Of a stretch of DNA of 64,000 nt, positions 9,116 to 20,330 are shown in pieces (positions within the stretch are counted from its first letter, which is position 1; each line of letters starts with the position of its first letter). Source of the stretch: Physella acuta. Lineage: Eukaryota; Mollusca; Gastropoda; Physidae. A model generated the notes under the pieces. It ran no database searches. It saw only the letters and a list, made by a program, of their open reading frames with translations, and was not told the DNA's origin. The stretch is from the NCBI RefSeq assembly GCF_028476545.1, contig NW_026733037.1, forward strand, positions 72,613 to 136,612. The letters run 5' to 3'. A program made the position numbers and the translations under genes.

Positions 9116-10153
9116 CTAGAATATTTGATTATGGCAGTGGTCGTTGTCGGGGTGCTGGTCGTTGAGGTGTTTTTCTATGTCGTATTTGGTGTATAGACTT
9201 GTTAGGCAGTATCCACATTGGAAGACGGCGGTGTCTGGCTGTTTTAGTACGTGGTGCTTTATTGCCCCTCTGCTTTTGATCAGATTGTTACAATGCGGGC
9301 ATTTACTCGTATCAGGATGGCAAGTTTTTATATGTGTTTTACACTCGCTGGCAGTACTGAAACTGTCAAAGCAATAACCGCAGCTCTTGTCTTTTCCAGG
9401 AGTTAAAGGTTTGGAGACTTGGGTTGATGCGGTGGTAGTTTCTTGTTGCGGCTGGGTTTCTTTAGTGTTTGGTGGACGTGTTGCAGTCGTTTCTAAAGTT
9501 GTTTTGGCCGATTTAGTTTTTCTTTCTTGCAGTGTGGCTGGAATGTCTTCGTTCTTCCTTTTTACTTTTGTTTCTGTTTCCATAGGGGTTGCCTTCCTTG
9601 TTGTTGCTTCCGTTGTTGATTGTTCTGTTGGGTCTTCTTGCAGTGGTGTGTCTGAAGGTGTTTGTTGGCAATGGTTCGTCCAGTGTAGGGTGGAGGAACA
9701 GATTTGACACGCTTGTCTTCTCCCGGCGATTGCGATTAGGATAGTGAGTGATTTGTTTTTGTAGTTTATTTGGATGTAGTGTGGGATAGTTGTTGGATTA
9801 TCGGTGTAGACAGAGAAGCTGCGGTTATTGGTGTGTGGGATTGTGTTTATGGATGGTTCTTTGTTACTATAAGGACGTAGTGCTTGTATGGGTGTAGCAT
9901 TGTTAAGTGTAGGTAGTACCCATCTGAGGGTCCCATTGATTTTGTCGTTTTCGTGAAGTGAGAATTGCAATGTATATGGACCGTGTGTTTTGCATGTGTT
10001 GTGCATTGTGGTGACGTCGAAAGCTTGTGAGGAGAAGTACCAGGTGTCAGCTCTGCCATAATTGAGTAGAAAAATTTGATGATTGCTGATAAGCTGTCTT
10101 ATTATATGCCCTAGCAGGTTTGGTTGACCTCTTGAAGTGATGAGTACTTGCAT
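9116..10153 (-). CDS. LINE-like ORF1 nucleic-acid-binding protein
   Basis: This 345-codon open frame probably extends upstream of its first ATG, because the same frame continues through PQEECPDLYPAE to about 10230. Around residues 149-162 it has a CCHC zinc knuckle (C-x2-C-x4-H-x4-C). A Lys/Thr/Pro/Gln-rich low-complexity linker follows at about 165-255. Three C2H2-type fingers end it, with pairs near C258/C261, C285/C288 and C313/C316. A knuckle plus linker plus fingers is the organisation of an ORF1 or gag-like protein of a non-LTR retrotransposon. No reverse transcriptase follows on the minus strand below 9116, so only this part remains here. A domesticated gene is the alternative. Family assignment is uncertain. 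Confidence 0.6.
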   Translation of the reverse strand: MQVLITSRGQPNLLGHIIRQLISNHQIFLLNYGRADTWYFSSQAFDVTTMHNTCKTHGPYTLQFSLHENDKINGTLRWVLPTLNNATPIQALRPYSNKEPSINTIPHTNNRSFSVYTDNPTTIPHYIQINYKNKSLTILIAIAGRRQACQICSSTLHWTNHCQQTPSDTPLQEDPTEQSTTEATTRKATPMETETKVKRKNEDIPATLQERKTKSAKTTLETTATRPPNTKETQPQQETTTASTQVSKPLTPGKDKSCGYCFDSFSTASECKTHIKTCHPDTSKCPHCNNLIKSRGAIKHHVLKQPDTAVFQCGYCLTSLYTKYDIEKHLNDQHPDNDHCHNQIF

Positions 10154-10430
10154 AGTAGGTGTTTCAGCTGGATAAAGGTCTGGACATTCTTCCTGTGGTA
10201 GATCGAGGATTGCTGTTGTTGACTTGGCTGCAAAGGGTGGGGGCCCAAGTTTTCATTAAGCCACCCAAACCGTAGTCCGGGTGGCTCCTCTCCGGATCTC
10301 TCGACCTAGAGGGAGCAAAAATGGGCGCAACCCCATTGTTGACTTTTGTGATTGTTGCATAGTCCATTTCTAGTGCATAGTGATGAGGACTCGGTGCATT
10401 TAGATTTTGCTCAACGTCCCGGCAAGACCA
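10154..10430 (-). mobile_element. LINE ORF1 upstream part with short insertion
   Basis: The start MDYATITKVNN (near 10367) is separated from the continuing ORF1 frame by about 107 bp. The insertion is bounded by direct repeats of AGTCAACAA. It contains an inverted pair AGCCACCC and GGGTGGCT. A small insertion with target duplication is the simplest reading. The 5' boundary of the LINE is not identified. Confidence 0.45.
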
Positions 10431-10842
10431 ACTTTAGATAAAGTTCCCTAAAAGTATGAAAACCAGATTTTTAATTTTTTTAAATTTTTTTTATTTATTT
10501 ATATTTTTTTTGGTATGAACCACATAACATAGTTTATCCTGGAAACGAAAAATATTAGGCAGAGTAAAAAAAACCCTGCAAGTTATAAAAAAATCATTTA
10601 AAATTCTTAAAGTCTTTAAACGTCAAATAATAATTATTATAAAATAATACAACCTTAAAAAATTAATCAAATCCTCTGCAATCTGTTAAGTAATTTTGTT
10701 ATATAACACAATTTTCACTAATTTGCAAATTCGTTTTGCAAATACCTATATATCTTGATTTTTAGGACTGAAGGAGCATTGTTGATGGTTTACTCCCCCT
10801 TATTTTTATGAAGGGAAGCAGCTAAAGAAAATTTAAAAAATA
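10431..10842. other. AT-rich dispersed repeat, unclassified
   Basis: No gene. The block AAGGGAAGCAGCTAAAG near 10815 and CCTGCAAGTTATAAAA near 10575 recur in diverged form at 16735-16870, so this is probably an old dispersed repeat. Confidence 0.35.
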
Positions 10843-11235
10843 AAGCGGGAGTGATCTCTCCTAAACTTTCTCGAATATTCTGATATAACACTACGGGGAA
10901 AGCAACTCAAAACTTGATACATAACTACAAATTTGATATAATACTTATATATGAAATTTCATCAATCTAGCTGTAACGGTACTCAAGTTATCGTGTTGTT
11001 GGCACATATACACACGGACATAATTGCAAAGCCCAGTTTTTCCGACACGATTACGCGTAAAACGCCGAAATTTTGATAAATCTGGATTTGGAATTTTTGT
11101 CCGATTAAAATAAGTCCCCTATATTCCGTATATGATGAACTACTGAGAACTAAAACGGTGAAACCCGTCACAATTTCATGTGATTCTTGTGCACGATTAC
11201 AAAACTTCATATATATTCTGTATTCGAGAAAGTAA
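10843..11235 (+). mobile_element. Hairpin-ended repeat, short variant
   Basis: Left end AAAGCGGGAGTGATCTC, then ACTTTCTCGAATATTC; right end GTATTCGAGAAAGTAAAA. It shares TATGAAATTTCATCAA and CTGTAACGGTACTCAAG with the roughly 700-bp copies at 35440, 42205 and 54344 but lacks their middle. It carries the TAAATCTGGATTTGG variant segment also found at 42820. Confidence 0.65.
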
Positions 11236-12477
11236 AAAAAAAACTCTCTTTACCGCAAGGCCACTCCGTCACATCATAGCATTGGGGGGGGGGGGATGAT
11301 TCTAATTTTTTGGGAAATGCTCAAGCTATAAATGCCAAACATCGAACCTTTAGAATGATTCGAAGCAGCAACATGCACGAAGACATGCATTTTTACTGTG
11401 ATTTAAAAAATGAAGTCTCTTTTAAGAACGTGTATTAAAGCCTACGCTACAACTCAGCTTCTAATATTATTAGTTAAAGTGTATGATTAATTTTTTTTTG
11501 TATCCTCCCCCGCCCCCCCCCCCCCCCCTCCCCTCGTCTCACATTGTCACTAAAGTCGAACCCTCTCCCTTTAGATTTGTGGCATCATTTATGAACGACC
11601 CTTAAGAAAAGTAACTCCTCTTAGTAAGCGAGCGATAAGTAAACAGAAATGGAGTTCATTGACATAAAAGGGCCTTTCGATGTATTAATGTTATTGTTGT
11701 CTAACATTAAAAAACGCATCGAACCGGTGTATACCATAAGATTTGAAACACATTTCCCCACTACAAAAATCAATGGTAAATAAGTTCATGCGTTATTTTT
11801 ATGTGTTGGTTACACGAAAATCATTAAAATAAATCATACTAGATGTACTTAGTTTTCTTAGTGGACACTATATTCTCCTTTCAATCTTTGGGTCTAATGA
11901 TACACATTACCGACTTTATTATATCCGTATATCCCTTAAGAGGTACACGTAACTGGTTATTGAACTGTAAGTTTGAAGAAGTCAACATTGTGGTGGAGGG
12001 GTGAGGTGGGCGATGAGGAAGAGTGGAGTGGGACGAGGAAATGGGTACGTCGATATTTGACGACCGAAGAGGGGGGGGGGGGGTTCTACGATTCAAAATG
12101 TATAAACTTTTTTTCTTTTTTTAGGCACTTACAGCTTTTATTCAACTTTAAGTTTTTACATTTTTAATAAAAAAATTCAAGAAACTAATTTAATTTAATT
12201 ATTACAATAACTTTAAAAGTTAAAGTAATTAAATGTTACATCTTCTTTTTAGATAAAAGTACATTTTTATCAAATGTGCAATTTTTTTCACACAAATAGA
12301 TCTACTTATTCTCAAAAATAATAATGGAATATAAAATAAATACTATTTATTTTTCTTAATTTTCTTAATTATTTATTTTTGGGCCATTATGTATTAATAC
12401 TTTGTTAATTGGAAGTCGCAAAATTGTTTTGAATTTTCTTGGCAAAGTTCCTCAGCCACCTCTAACAATCATTTATT
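11236..12477. other. No gene seen
   Basis: AT-rich sequence with a C-run near 11503-11530 and a G-rich patch near 11990-12085. Open frames over the G-runs are compositional artefacts. Confidence 0.45.
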
Positions 12478-12563
12478 CCATGGACAAAAAGATCGCCGCG
12501 GGCCGGATGAGATTACATCGCGGGCCTCATGTGGCACGCGGGCCGTAGTTTGGGGACCCCTGA
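12478..12563 (-). mobile_element. hAT right-end fragment
   Basis: GGACAAAAAGATCGCCGCG through GGCCGTAGTTTGGGGACCCCTG matches the right end of the hAT relic at 4954-6287. No matching left end was found nearby. Confidence 0.65.
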
Positions 12564-13506
12564 ATGTAACTCATTTTTTTTATTTTTTTTATTTTATCAA
12601 ATTTAATTGCACTTTGTAAAGAAAAGGCATAAATTTATGACATCATTATAAATAATGATCGTTTCTAGTGTTACTTGAGATATTTACTCAGTCATCAACC
12701 AAAGAGAACAAAAATATCTTATGAAATGAATATGGAGAATCTGTCAGCAGTATAAAGCATTAGTTAAAAACAACCTTGGCATTGATTCTAATAATCGCAT
12801 AAATTGAGAAAACCTAAAAGTTTTTTTAAAACTACTACCACTTGTGATTGTGTGTGCAGTCTACTTCTACTTACACTCTGAAGAATTTTATACAGTTGTA
12901 ATGCTTGTCATGAGGGTAAAAAAGTTGAGCTTGTAGATATTTCCCCTCTAATGTCATATTTTATTTAATGTAACCACAATTTATTTTTTAACAATACTAA
13001 GAAATAATGACATTTTGCTGATTATAAAATGTACAGAATTATAGCATACATTTTTAATCAACCTTCAGTATCAAGAAAAGCTTGAGAAATAATTTCCAAT
13101 GATCTAATTGAAAGAAATCTCATAAACTGCAAAAACTAACATTCTAATTTCTATCAAGGCTTGAAAAAATGTAATGGTTTGTAAAAGAACTTACTTCAGA
13201 TTAACAATATCAAAGGCATTTTAAAAAAAATACATCATATTCATGTTAAATAACAGATTGCTAAGAATATCACAGCTTGATATTTGAGAATTAAATATAA
13301 AAGTACTCCAAAAAAAACTTGTAATGTCAGTACAAAACTATACTTTTTTTTTGTGATGGTAAAATTAAAATGGTTACAAATTTAAAAAAAAAAGATTGGT
13401 AAGTCTCTTATAAAACCATCTTGAATGAAATGCAAAGAAAAAGTAACTGAAAAAACATAACTAAAAGGCAGCAGACTAGCATATGCACAGTGCAACTAAC
13501 AAATAA
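12564..13506 (-). other. Probable 3' UTR of the MINDY4-like gene
   Basis: AT-rich, repeat-poor sequence directly downstream of the stop codon on the minus strand. Minus-strand AATAAA hexamers lie at 12980-12985 and 12960-12965, which would give a 3' UTR of roughly 530-550 nt. Inference from position and hexamers only. Confidence 0.45.
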
Positions 13507-13910
13507 TCACAGAATTGGTTCATATCCATTCCAGTCTATTTCTGCTTCTGGCCATTTTGTTCTTATACAGTGCTCTAAAGGTGGAACAAGGTCATCTTCT
13601 GATACTGGGGGCTTGTATGCTTGATTAAGTGTACTAATCTCCTCTTGCTGCCTAGACAGGCCGTCATAGTAAAACAGGTCGAATCTTCTCTCAGTCTTCC
13701 AATCATTGACTAGATCATGCTTTGCTGCAAACAACACACTGAAGTGGCTCTCACTACACACCACCCAGATATGGTTCTTTGGTGTTTTGTAGTGGGTTCC
13801 TACCTTACATGACTGATAGTGCTCAAACAGTGACAACAGTCCAATGTCTGATCCCCCAGAGATTCCCTTTAGAATTATTGTATCGCCAACACCTGTCCCC
13901 TCAAGCTGTC
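13507..13910 (-). CDS. MINDY4: MINDY4 (FAM188B)-like deubiquitinase, last exon
   Basis: The exon opens after a TTACATTCAG acceptor in phase 1 and encodes about 133 residues to a TGA stop. Recognisable blocks are LLSLFEHYQSCKVG, then KTPKNHIWVVCSESHFSVLF, then FDLFYYDGLSRQQEE, then DDLVPPLEHCIRTKWP and the terminal DWNGYEPIL. This is the C-terminal part of the MINDY4/FAM188B family, cysteine proteases that trim Lys48-linked ubiquitin. The His of ESHFSVLF is probably the catalytic histidine; the catalytic cysteine is in an upstream exon not seen here. The 134-codon frame is open, so the gene may be functional. Upstream exons must lie at higher coordinates, beyond a transposon-filled intron or outside the window. 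MINDY3 is a less likely paralog. Confidence 0.88.
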
Positions 13911-13926
13911 CTGAATGTAACGTATC

Positions 13927-13973
<47 letters not shown>

Positions 13974-14139
13974 TTTACATGGCATTGCATATAATATTCC
14001 GAGATCATATTTTAAACATGTCATACATTTTTTGATTTTTCTTATACAAGACGTCTAAGTTTGCTATAATTAAAACAATGTTCCTTCGAAGCGTATTATT
14101 TGGGTGGCGGGTGGTGGCTTTCCGTGTGAGCCTTTATAC
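13911..14139 (-). other. Start of intron upstream of the MINDY4 exon
   Basis: It holds a T-run at about 13935-13971 (A-run on the coding strand, about 25-60 bp upstream of the acceptor). No exon seen. Confidence 0.4.
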
Positions 14140-16543
14140 CACGGTTTCCCAACCTGGGGGTCGCGACCCCCCTGGGGGTCGCGAAGGGCTTTCTGAGGGG
14201 TCGCCAACTGGTATACTAAACCTTAGTAATTTGAAACAATACATAAATATTTAGAAGAATTTTTGAAATTCGGCTTTACTAACATCACTGGAAAGGGAAT
14301 AGAGAAAAAGCAAAGCGTACTGTACAAAGTTGTTCTCAGTCACGAGTTTATGAAATCTTCAAAACTAAAACGTCTTTTGACACGAGTCATTCGAAACACA
14401 CCAAAAAAGATATGGAATTCTTTCGTTGGTATGAAGCTAGTTGCAAACGTCAGAGACTTGATCGAACAGGACGTTTTCACCAAGGAAACACAGCATTTGT
14501 GCAAGCATCACATAAAGTCGCGACAGAAAATGCCAAGCAAAAAAAACACAATAGGAGAAAATCTCATCAAACGCTGCATGTTGAAGATGGTGAAGTTAAT
14601 TCTTACATGTCCGTAGATGTTAAATAACACATTTTTATTGAAATTAAGCTTTCACCATTGTTTGCTTTTCAAGTTGATATAAATCAACAGACGCGAGTTC
14701 GTGTTCGCAGTTGCTGGTCTTTGTTTATATTTATTCAGATGATAGCAAAGAAGAGTTGCTCTTTTGTGAAGATAGCATGGAGAAAATAAATACGTTTTTT
14801 TAAATTGGATGATTAAAATGGGTTAAAATGGCTGTGAGGGTTTGTACGGATGGTGCACCATCTATGTTTAGGTCAAAATCGGGCTTTCAGAAAGCATAAA
14901 AGATTTAGCTCCCTAACCACTGCCCTCACCAATCGCCACCAAGACTCCATTGCTAGTATAAGTCGTAAAGTATATAAAATCTGGAGCCTTCAAAGAACTG
15001 AGCAAAGACCTGAATAAAGATTAGGAGGCTCTGTTCTTCCACACTACAGTGCGCTGGCTGTCAAACGAATTATTGTGAATCGTGTTTTTGAATTGAAATC
15101 TGAAATCAAATTGTTCTTGGAAATGCAAAGGAAACAAGACCTTTTGGAATACTTAAAACGACATAGAGTCGTTGGAGAGAGTATCATACCTAGCAGATGT
15201 GTTCGAACATCAACATAAGCATAACCTGAAGCTTCATTGGAAAACGAACGAATATTATCACTTTCCATAATAATCTCGGGGCATTTTTACTTTCTCGTAT
15301 ATACGAAGTATAGAGAAAGTCTTGTAATCGTGCAAAAAAAAAAAATCGAGATTTTTACAAATCTCGACGTTTCACACCTCACTGATACGGAAAAACATAA
15401 TTTTGCAATCTTGTCCGTATGTCTGTGTGTCTGTCTGTGTGTCTGTGTGTCTGTCTGTCTGTCCGTGTGTAAACACGATAACTTGAGTACCGTTACAGCT
15501 AGGTTGATGAAATTTCATATATAAGTATTTAATCAAAATCGTAGATCCGTATCAACTTTTGAGCGATTTCCGATAACCGGAAGTGGTACTTTTTATACTT
15601 TGAATTTTTACTTTGAAGTAGTACTTTACGCTACCTCCGATTTCTCAAAAAACTAATGTAAATTTTAAAAGTACTAATAATATTGCTGACTATTATCGCT
15701 TTTTTATTTGGCGTTCACTTGGTGTGCAATTAATTTGTCTACGAGATTTTATTCTATTTTTAAAACTTTAAGTATTTAAAATGGATTAAAAATCATGTCT
15801 ATAGCCCGAGTTCCCATCCCCTGTTATTTTATATAAGAATATTCGAGAAAGTTTAGGGGAGATCACTCCCGGTTTATTATTTAAAGCTGCAAAATCGGCG
15901 AAGAAAATAAATCTTGGAAATATTGTAAATTTGAGAAACTCTGCAGTGTGGTAGATGAATCTAATTGTGAGATAATTAAAATTTTGAAAGTAGAAATTTC
16001 TGGGCATCTTGAATCTATGGAAAACGAACTGCAGCGCTATTTCTCTGAGCTGAAAAAAAAAGAATCTGCATTGACGCATTATCCATTCTCTTCTTCCCTT
16101 GATGTTGCCAGCATTCCCGATGAATTACAAGATGAATTCTTTGATTTGTAGAATGATTCCGCGTAAGATGAAAAACTTCAGATACAATTTTGGTGTAGTA
16201 GTAACCATTTATATCCAAACGTAAAATTGACTTTTCGAGAATATAATTTTATTTTGAACACTATTTTTCGATTAAAAACAAAATTAAGATAATGATAATG
16301 ACATAGGTTGGCGTTAACAAAAAAAAAATACTTTAAAAAAAATTAACCGCGAATGTTTAGTGAATAGTATGCAATTTTACTCATGGTTATCAAGAGTAGT
16401 TCAAATTGAAAGTCTACTATAAAATCATATGTTAGTGCTTATTAATTTCCATACTAATTTCGGCTTTTTAATTCTATGGGGGTCGCGGGTCACTTAATTT
16501 TTATAAAAGGGGGTCGCCACTCGAAAAAGGTTGGGAACCACTG
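14140..16543 (+). mobile_element. ZBED-type hAT transposon relic
   Basis: Ends CACGGTTTCCCAACCTGGGG and AAGGTTGGGAACCACTG are the classic inverted termini of this hAT group. Plus-strand coding remnants appear in order: KFGFTNITGKGIEK and SSKLKRLL (zinc-finger region, near 14263), EFFRWYEASCKRQRLDRTGR (14412), CTDGAP (near 14850), FELKSEIKLFLEMQRKQ (near 15090), then KVEISGHLESMENELQRYF (near 15985) ending FFDL-stop. The frames are scattered and interrupted, so it is inactive. It is further split by a hairpin-ended repeat at 15284-15879. Target duplications are unclear (CTTTATAC versus TTTTAGAA). Confidence 0.85.
15284..15879 (-). mobile_element. Hairpin-ended repeat inserted in the hAT relic
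   Basis: Starts TTTTTACTTTCTCGTATATA and ends GATCACTCCCGGTTTATT, the inverse of the copies at 35440, 42205 and 54344. It contains a TGTCTG/TGTGTC microsatellite at about 15418-15472. It interrupts the transposase text at the CATTT / ATTTAAAGC junction, so it is younger than the host element. Confidence 0.75.
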
Positions 16544-17242
16544 TTTTAGAATAATAGGTACTTAACAGCGTCCAGATTAGTACCTTGATATCAATGAACC
16601 TTTACAATTGAAAATAAAAATATTTAAAAATGTTAAAGTTTACTTGCTTCAATTGATAACTATAAAATTATACAAAATCTAAATATTAGTCAAATTGTTC
16701 TGCAATTTGATTAGCAATTTTAATATGTACCATAAAAAATAAAAACCTGCAAATTTGTATTGCTAACAACATATTTCTCTAGATTTTGTTGGGCCATGAG
16801 GAGTAAGAATGATGGTTATTTCCCCTAGATTCTCTTTTATATCATGAAGGGAAGCAGCTACAATTTTTAAAAAATCAAAACAAAATAATAATCTAGCTAA
16901 TTCAGCCGCTTTTATTACTTTGGTCGACTCTTTGTGTGTGTATGGGGTGTGTGTATGGGGTGGGGGGTGGGGAGTTGTAACTACATTTTTAATTCAACAA
17001 TTTCTTTCAAAATGTGCACATAATTTACTTATGTAAGCATTTTTAAAAATGTAATTGCATATCTCCTGTTTACAATAGTACATGTGGATCGTTGAGTCAT
17101 TAAACGTGTCCTTCAGATTGTATACCTCCACTTCACTCTCCTTTTTGCCATTCTCAGCTCCTCTTCTAGTGTTAAAGCCGTTCTTTGACTCATTCAGATT
17201 GTCGTCCAATTTTTCATTAGCCTGTTTTATTCTATATTAACC
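16544..17242. other. Mostly featureless; one weak exon candidate
   Basis: AT-rich sequence with a GT/GGGG tract at about 16931-16975. On the minus strand about 17040-17205 reads DDNLNESKNGFNTRRGAENG then KKESEVEVYNLKD, hydrophilic and protein-like, after a possible AAAACAG acceptor. It lies on the same strand as, and upstream of, the MINDY4 exon, but I cannot tie it to that gene and no good donor is visible. Confidence 0.25.
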
Positions 17243-17517
17243 CAGAGGCGTAGCGACCCTTCCCGGCGCCCGGGGACAAACTTTTCGACTTGCACCCCCC
17301 CCCCCCTCTCAAGATTTTGATTTGCACCCCCCCCTCAAACTTTCAATTTGCACCCCCCTCAACCTTTCAATTTATTTTTCAAACCCATTTTGGCGCCCAG
17401 TGTTTCTTCCAGACTTTTTTCTCCGGGGGGGCACTTGAAATTTTCGGGGGGGGGGGGGGGGGCGGTAGACTTTCTTCGGGGTGTCCCCCCGCCCCCCCCC
17501 CCCTCGCTACGCTACTG
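17243..17517. mobile_element. hAT-like MITE (family 2) with a nested family-3 piece
   Basis: Begins CAGAGGCGTAGCGACCC and ends CTCGCTACGCTACTG, with perfect 8-bp duplication TATTAACC (17235-17242 and 17518-17525). Inside, from 17399, CAGTGTTTCTTCCAGAC and GCACTTGAAATTTTC are a family-3 element inserted into it, so family 3 was active after this insertion. Confidence 0.88.
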
Positions 17518-17759
17518 TATTAACCTACCCATCACATATAATAACATCAATGTTAAAATCTACAAACATAAGTCTACATTTTATAATTTAAATTTTGCAC
17601 ATTGGCCATTCCTAAAAAGTCGGAATTCTCTATTAGGAAAAGACAACTGTCCTTAAGGATGCATTATAGCTATTTTCTGAATACGTTCAATACGTGCCTT
17701 CATTGTTTTGGTTCTGCATTGAACTAGTAATTTAGTGGCCATTCATCATCTGTTCCCGT

Positions 17760-17965
17760 TAGAGACTAAGACTAAGTTTGTTTCAATGGCCTCGGCATAT
17801 GGTGGGTTAATATGGTCAGCACTATGACCAACAGACGTGGTTTCCATAATGCGAGTCAGATATCTATCAGAACTGCGTGGACTCAGGAACGGCCTACCGA
17901 CACGTATTCGTGATTCAAACTCGAGGCTTTTAAGGTTAGCAGTCGTAAGCTGTACCATCCGACCA
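17760..17965 (-). mobile_element. tRNA-derived SINE with conserved core
   Basis: Minus strand: TGGTCGGATGG as A box, CTCGAGTTTGAATC as B box, then a non-tRNA core ending GTCATAGTGCTGACCATATT. The core is shared with the copies at 18262 and 50876. Confidence 0.6.
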
Positions 17966-18261
17966 CCCCGCCCCCAGTTATTTATTATACTTATTTAGGT
18001 TAGTAGAAACAACCTAATCAACGACCAATTTTTAGGCGACTGGGATAATCAGGAGAGTAAGGTTTCTCATCACGAAGGCGCAGAGTCTAAACATAGCGAA
18101 TAACCTTTGTCATGATCTAGTTGAATTTTAAACTCCTTTTAAAAGACTGTTTTTGTTTGTTTGTATGAGTCGTTAATGCATCATTTGCTCTATTGGAGTA
18201 AATAATTTTCTTCAGCCTGGATAGTCCTTATGGCAGGTAAATCTATGTTATTCTGCTTGTT

Positions 18262-18455
18262 CTATTTTCACTCGAGATATGGAGGTAGTGTGGTCAGTAC
18301 ACTGTCCAGTCGCCATTTACTTTCCCCGGTTTGAGGCTAGTACCAATAACTTTGAGATAATATATGGGACATCTTGCAGCCTTGATCGTAGGAACCAAAC
18401 TTGTGGTTTTGTAGATACCTATTGAGTGCTCTACCACTCGACCATGCAGTCCCAA
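18262..18455 (-). mobile_element. tRNA-derived SINE with conserved core
   Basis: Minus strand: GCATGGTCGAGTGGTAGAGC is a clear tRNA-like head. The core GGGAAAGTAAATGGCGACTG and CAGTGTACTGACCACACTAC follows and matches the copy at 50876. Confidence 0.65.
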
Positions 18456-18551
18456 CAGAGTGTGATGTTTTTTAAAAAAATATCTTTCCCGAGTATATAT
18501 ATATCTCCAGTACTCAACAAAAACAGACAGCTCAACATTAAATTAGCCTTA

Positions 18552-18976
18552 CAAAAACATTGCCTAAAACAAAATTTGCATCACAAAAACAAAATTTACC
18601 TTGCCAAAACAAACAACAAAATATGCCTTACAAAAACAAAATATGCCTTACAAAAACAAAAAACAAAAAAACAAAATTTGCCTTACAAAACGAACAACAA
18701 AATTTACCTTGCAAAAACAAACAACAAAATATGCCTTACAAAAACAAACAACAAAATATGCCTTACAAAAACAAACAACAAAATTTGCCTTACAAAAACG
18801 AACAACAAAATTTACCTTGCAAAAACAAAAAACAAAATTTACCTTGCAAAAACAAACAACAAAATTTGCCTTACAAAAACAAACAACAAAATTTGCCTTA
18901 CAAAAACAAACAACAAAATTCGCCTTACAAAAACAGTCGGCTCAAGATAATTCACCTTACAAAAACAAACAACTCA
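18552..18976. repeat. 27-bp A-rich minisatellite
   Basis: About 15 units of a 27-bp motif containing ACAAACAACAAAAT and TTGCCTTACAAAA. Because 27 is a multiple of three, three overlapping reading frames stay open for 140-174 codons, which is a compositional effect. Variants alternate ATATGCC, TTTGCC and TTTACC. Confidence 0.9.
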
Positions 18977-20330
18977 CACCCAATGTTAAGTCTTGGCCAT
19001 CACATAGCATCAGCTTATCCTAAACCTTTACCGCTTTGAGTCATGATTTTATTCACGAAACAAAAGCATTCAGTTGCACCTAAAACACATACTAATACAA
19101 CACAGCTCACCAAAGACATGCATACAGCTCATGTTCTATCTCACAATCTCACTTACCATTACAAAAATGTGCAGAAGAACACCACCTCAGTTAGAACATT
19201 ATTTATTTTTATTTTATGGTTTTTTTTAAATTGCGCTTTATTTACGTGTTTGTTCTTACGAGCAGTGACGTAAACAAGTATGTTAAAATAACAAAACTTC
19301 TTTGATTCATTAAAACCTTTTCATCCAATGTTAGCGCTGGTCCTTACTCATTGTCTAGGGGTTTTTCAGTCAGGGGTTTCTGATCTAGAACAACATGAGA
19401 CAAAAATCATGTAGAATATAGTTTTAAAGAAGACAAGAAAAATTCACTCAACTTAAAAAAAATGTAACTTAAAAATTAGATCAATTAAATCAATATATAT
19501 ATATTCTATTCAGCAAGCGTTAATCAAAGTAACCCGTGGATAATTTCCATGTATGGGGTGCCTGAAATTAAAACGACCCTCTCACGACTTAAATTATCAT
19601 AGTTCATTTTTTCATTTAAAAATTCGACTGTCAGGTGTCACTGTACAAACTGCATTATATTATAATAACAAAACGACATATCGGATGAATTATGTATATA
19701 CATAAAAAATATCAAAGCACTATTAGGCTCAAGGCAACACCGATATTGGCTGTCCTCAGTGATTTATCTTGACACCCCCCTCCCAACGTATTTGTTTCGT
19801 GGGTCCCGACGGGCCAGTACACCCATGCATATTTCCAGCTATCGTGTAGACAAAATTAGGATAATATATTTCTCGTGGGGAGATCATTACGGTTTGTACC
19901 GTTTTTCTAAAAAATAACATAACGTATAGACAGTTCTTTACACCTCCTCACTTTTTACCCCTAACGTCAAATACCTCTTCAAAAGGCGATAACCCTTAGT
20001 TGGAAACACCCCCCCCCCTCCCCCCCCCCCCCATCAATTCATTTTTTAAATAAACAAATCCAAAACGACAATCTGAAACATTAAATTTTATTTTAATATA
20101 GCAATTTGTTTTTTAAATACTAAATGACTTTAAAAATCATGTTAAAAAACCAGTAGCTTTATATAATCTCTCCCCCCCCCCCCAACTTCCCCGCCCTCTC
20201 TCGCCTCGACCCGTCTATCCCCTGGTGTGTGTTAAGCCTGTGGGTATATCTTTCATGTGACGTCACTAGCAACAAAAGCCTTCGATGCGACTCTGACAGT
20301 GATATGCACGTGTTCTGTTCATCAACAGCT
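18977..20330. other. No gene seen
   Basis: AT-rich sequence with C-runs near 20008-20032 and 20172-20183. Short open frames have no recognisable content. Confidence 0.5.

Noticed and set aside
9144-9707. Plus-strand frames opposite the LINE-like ORF1
   Set aside because: Shadows of the minus-strand ORF, which has zinc-finger motifs and a far longer frame.
18426-19039. Three overlapping 140-174 codon frames as genes
   Set aside because: All arise from a 27-bp A-rich repeat whose length is a multiple of three. All three frames are open at once, which argues against coding.
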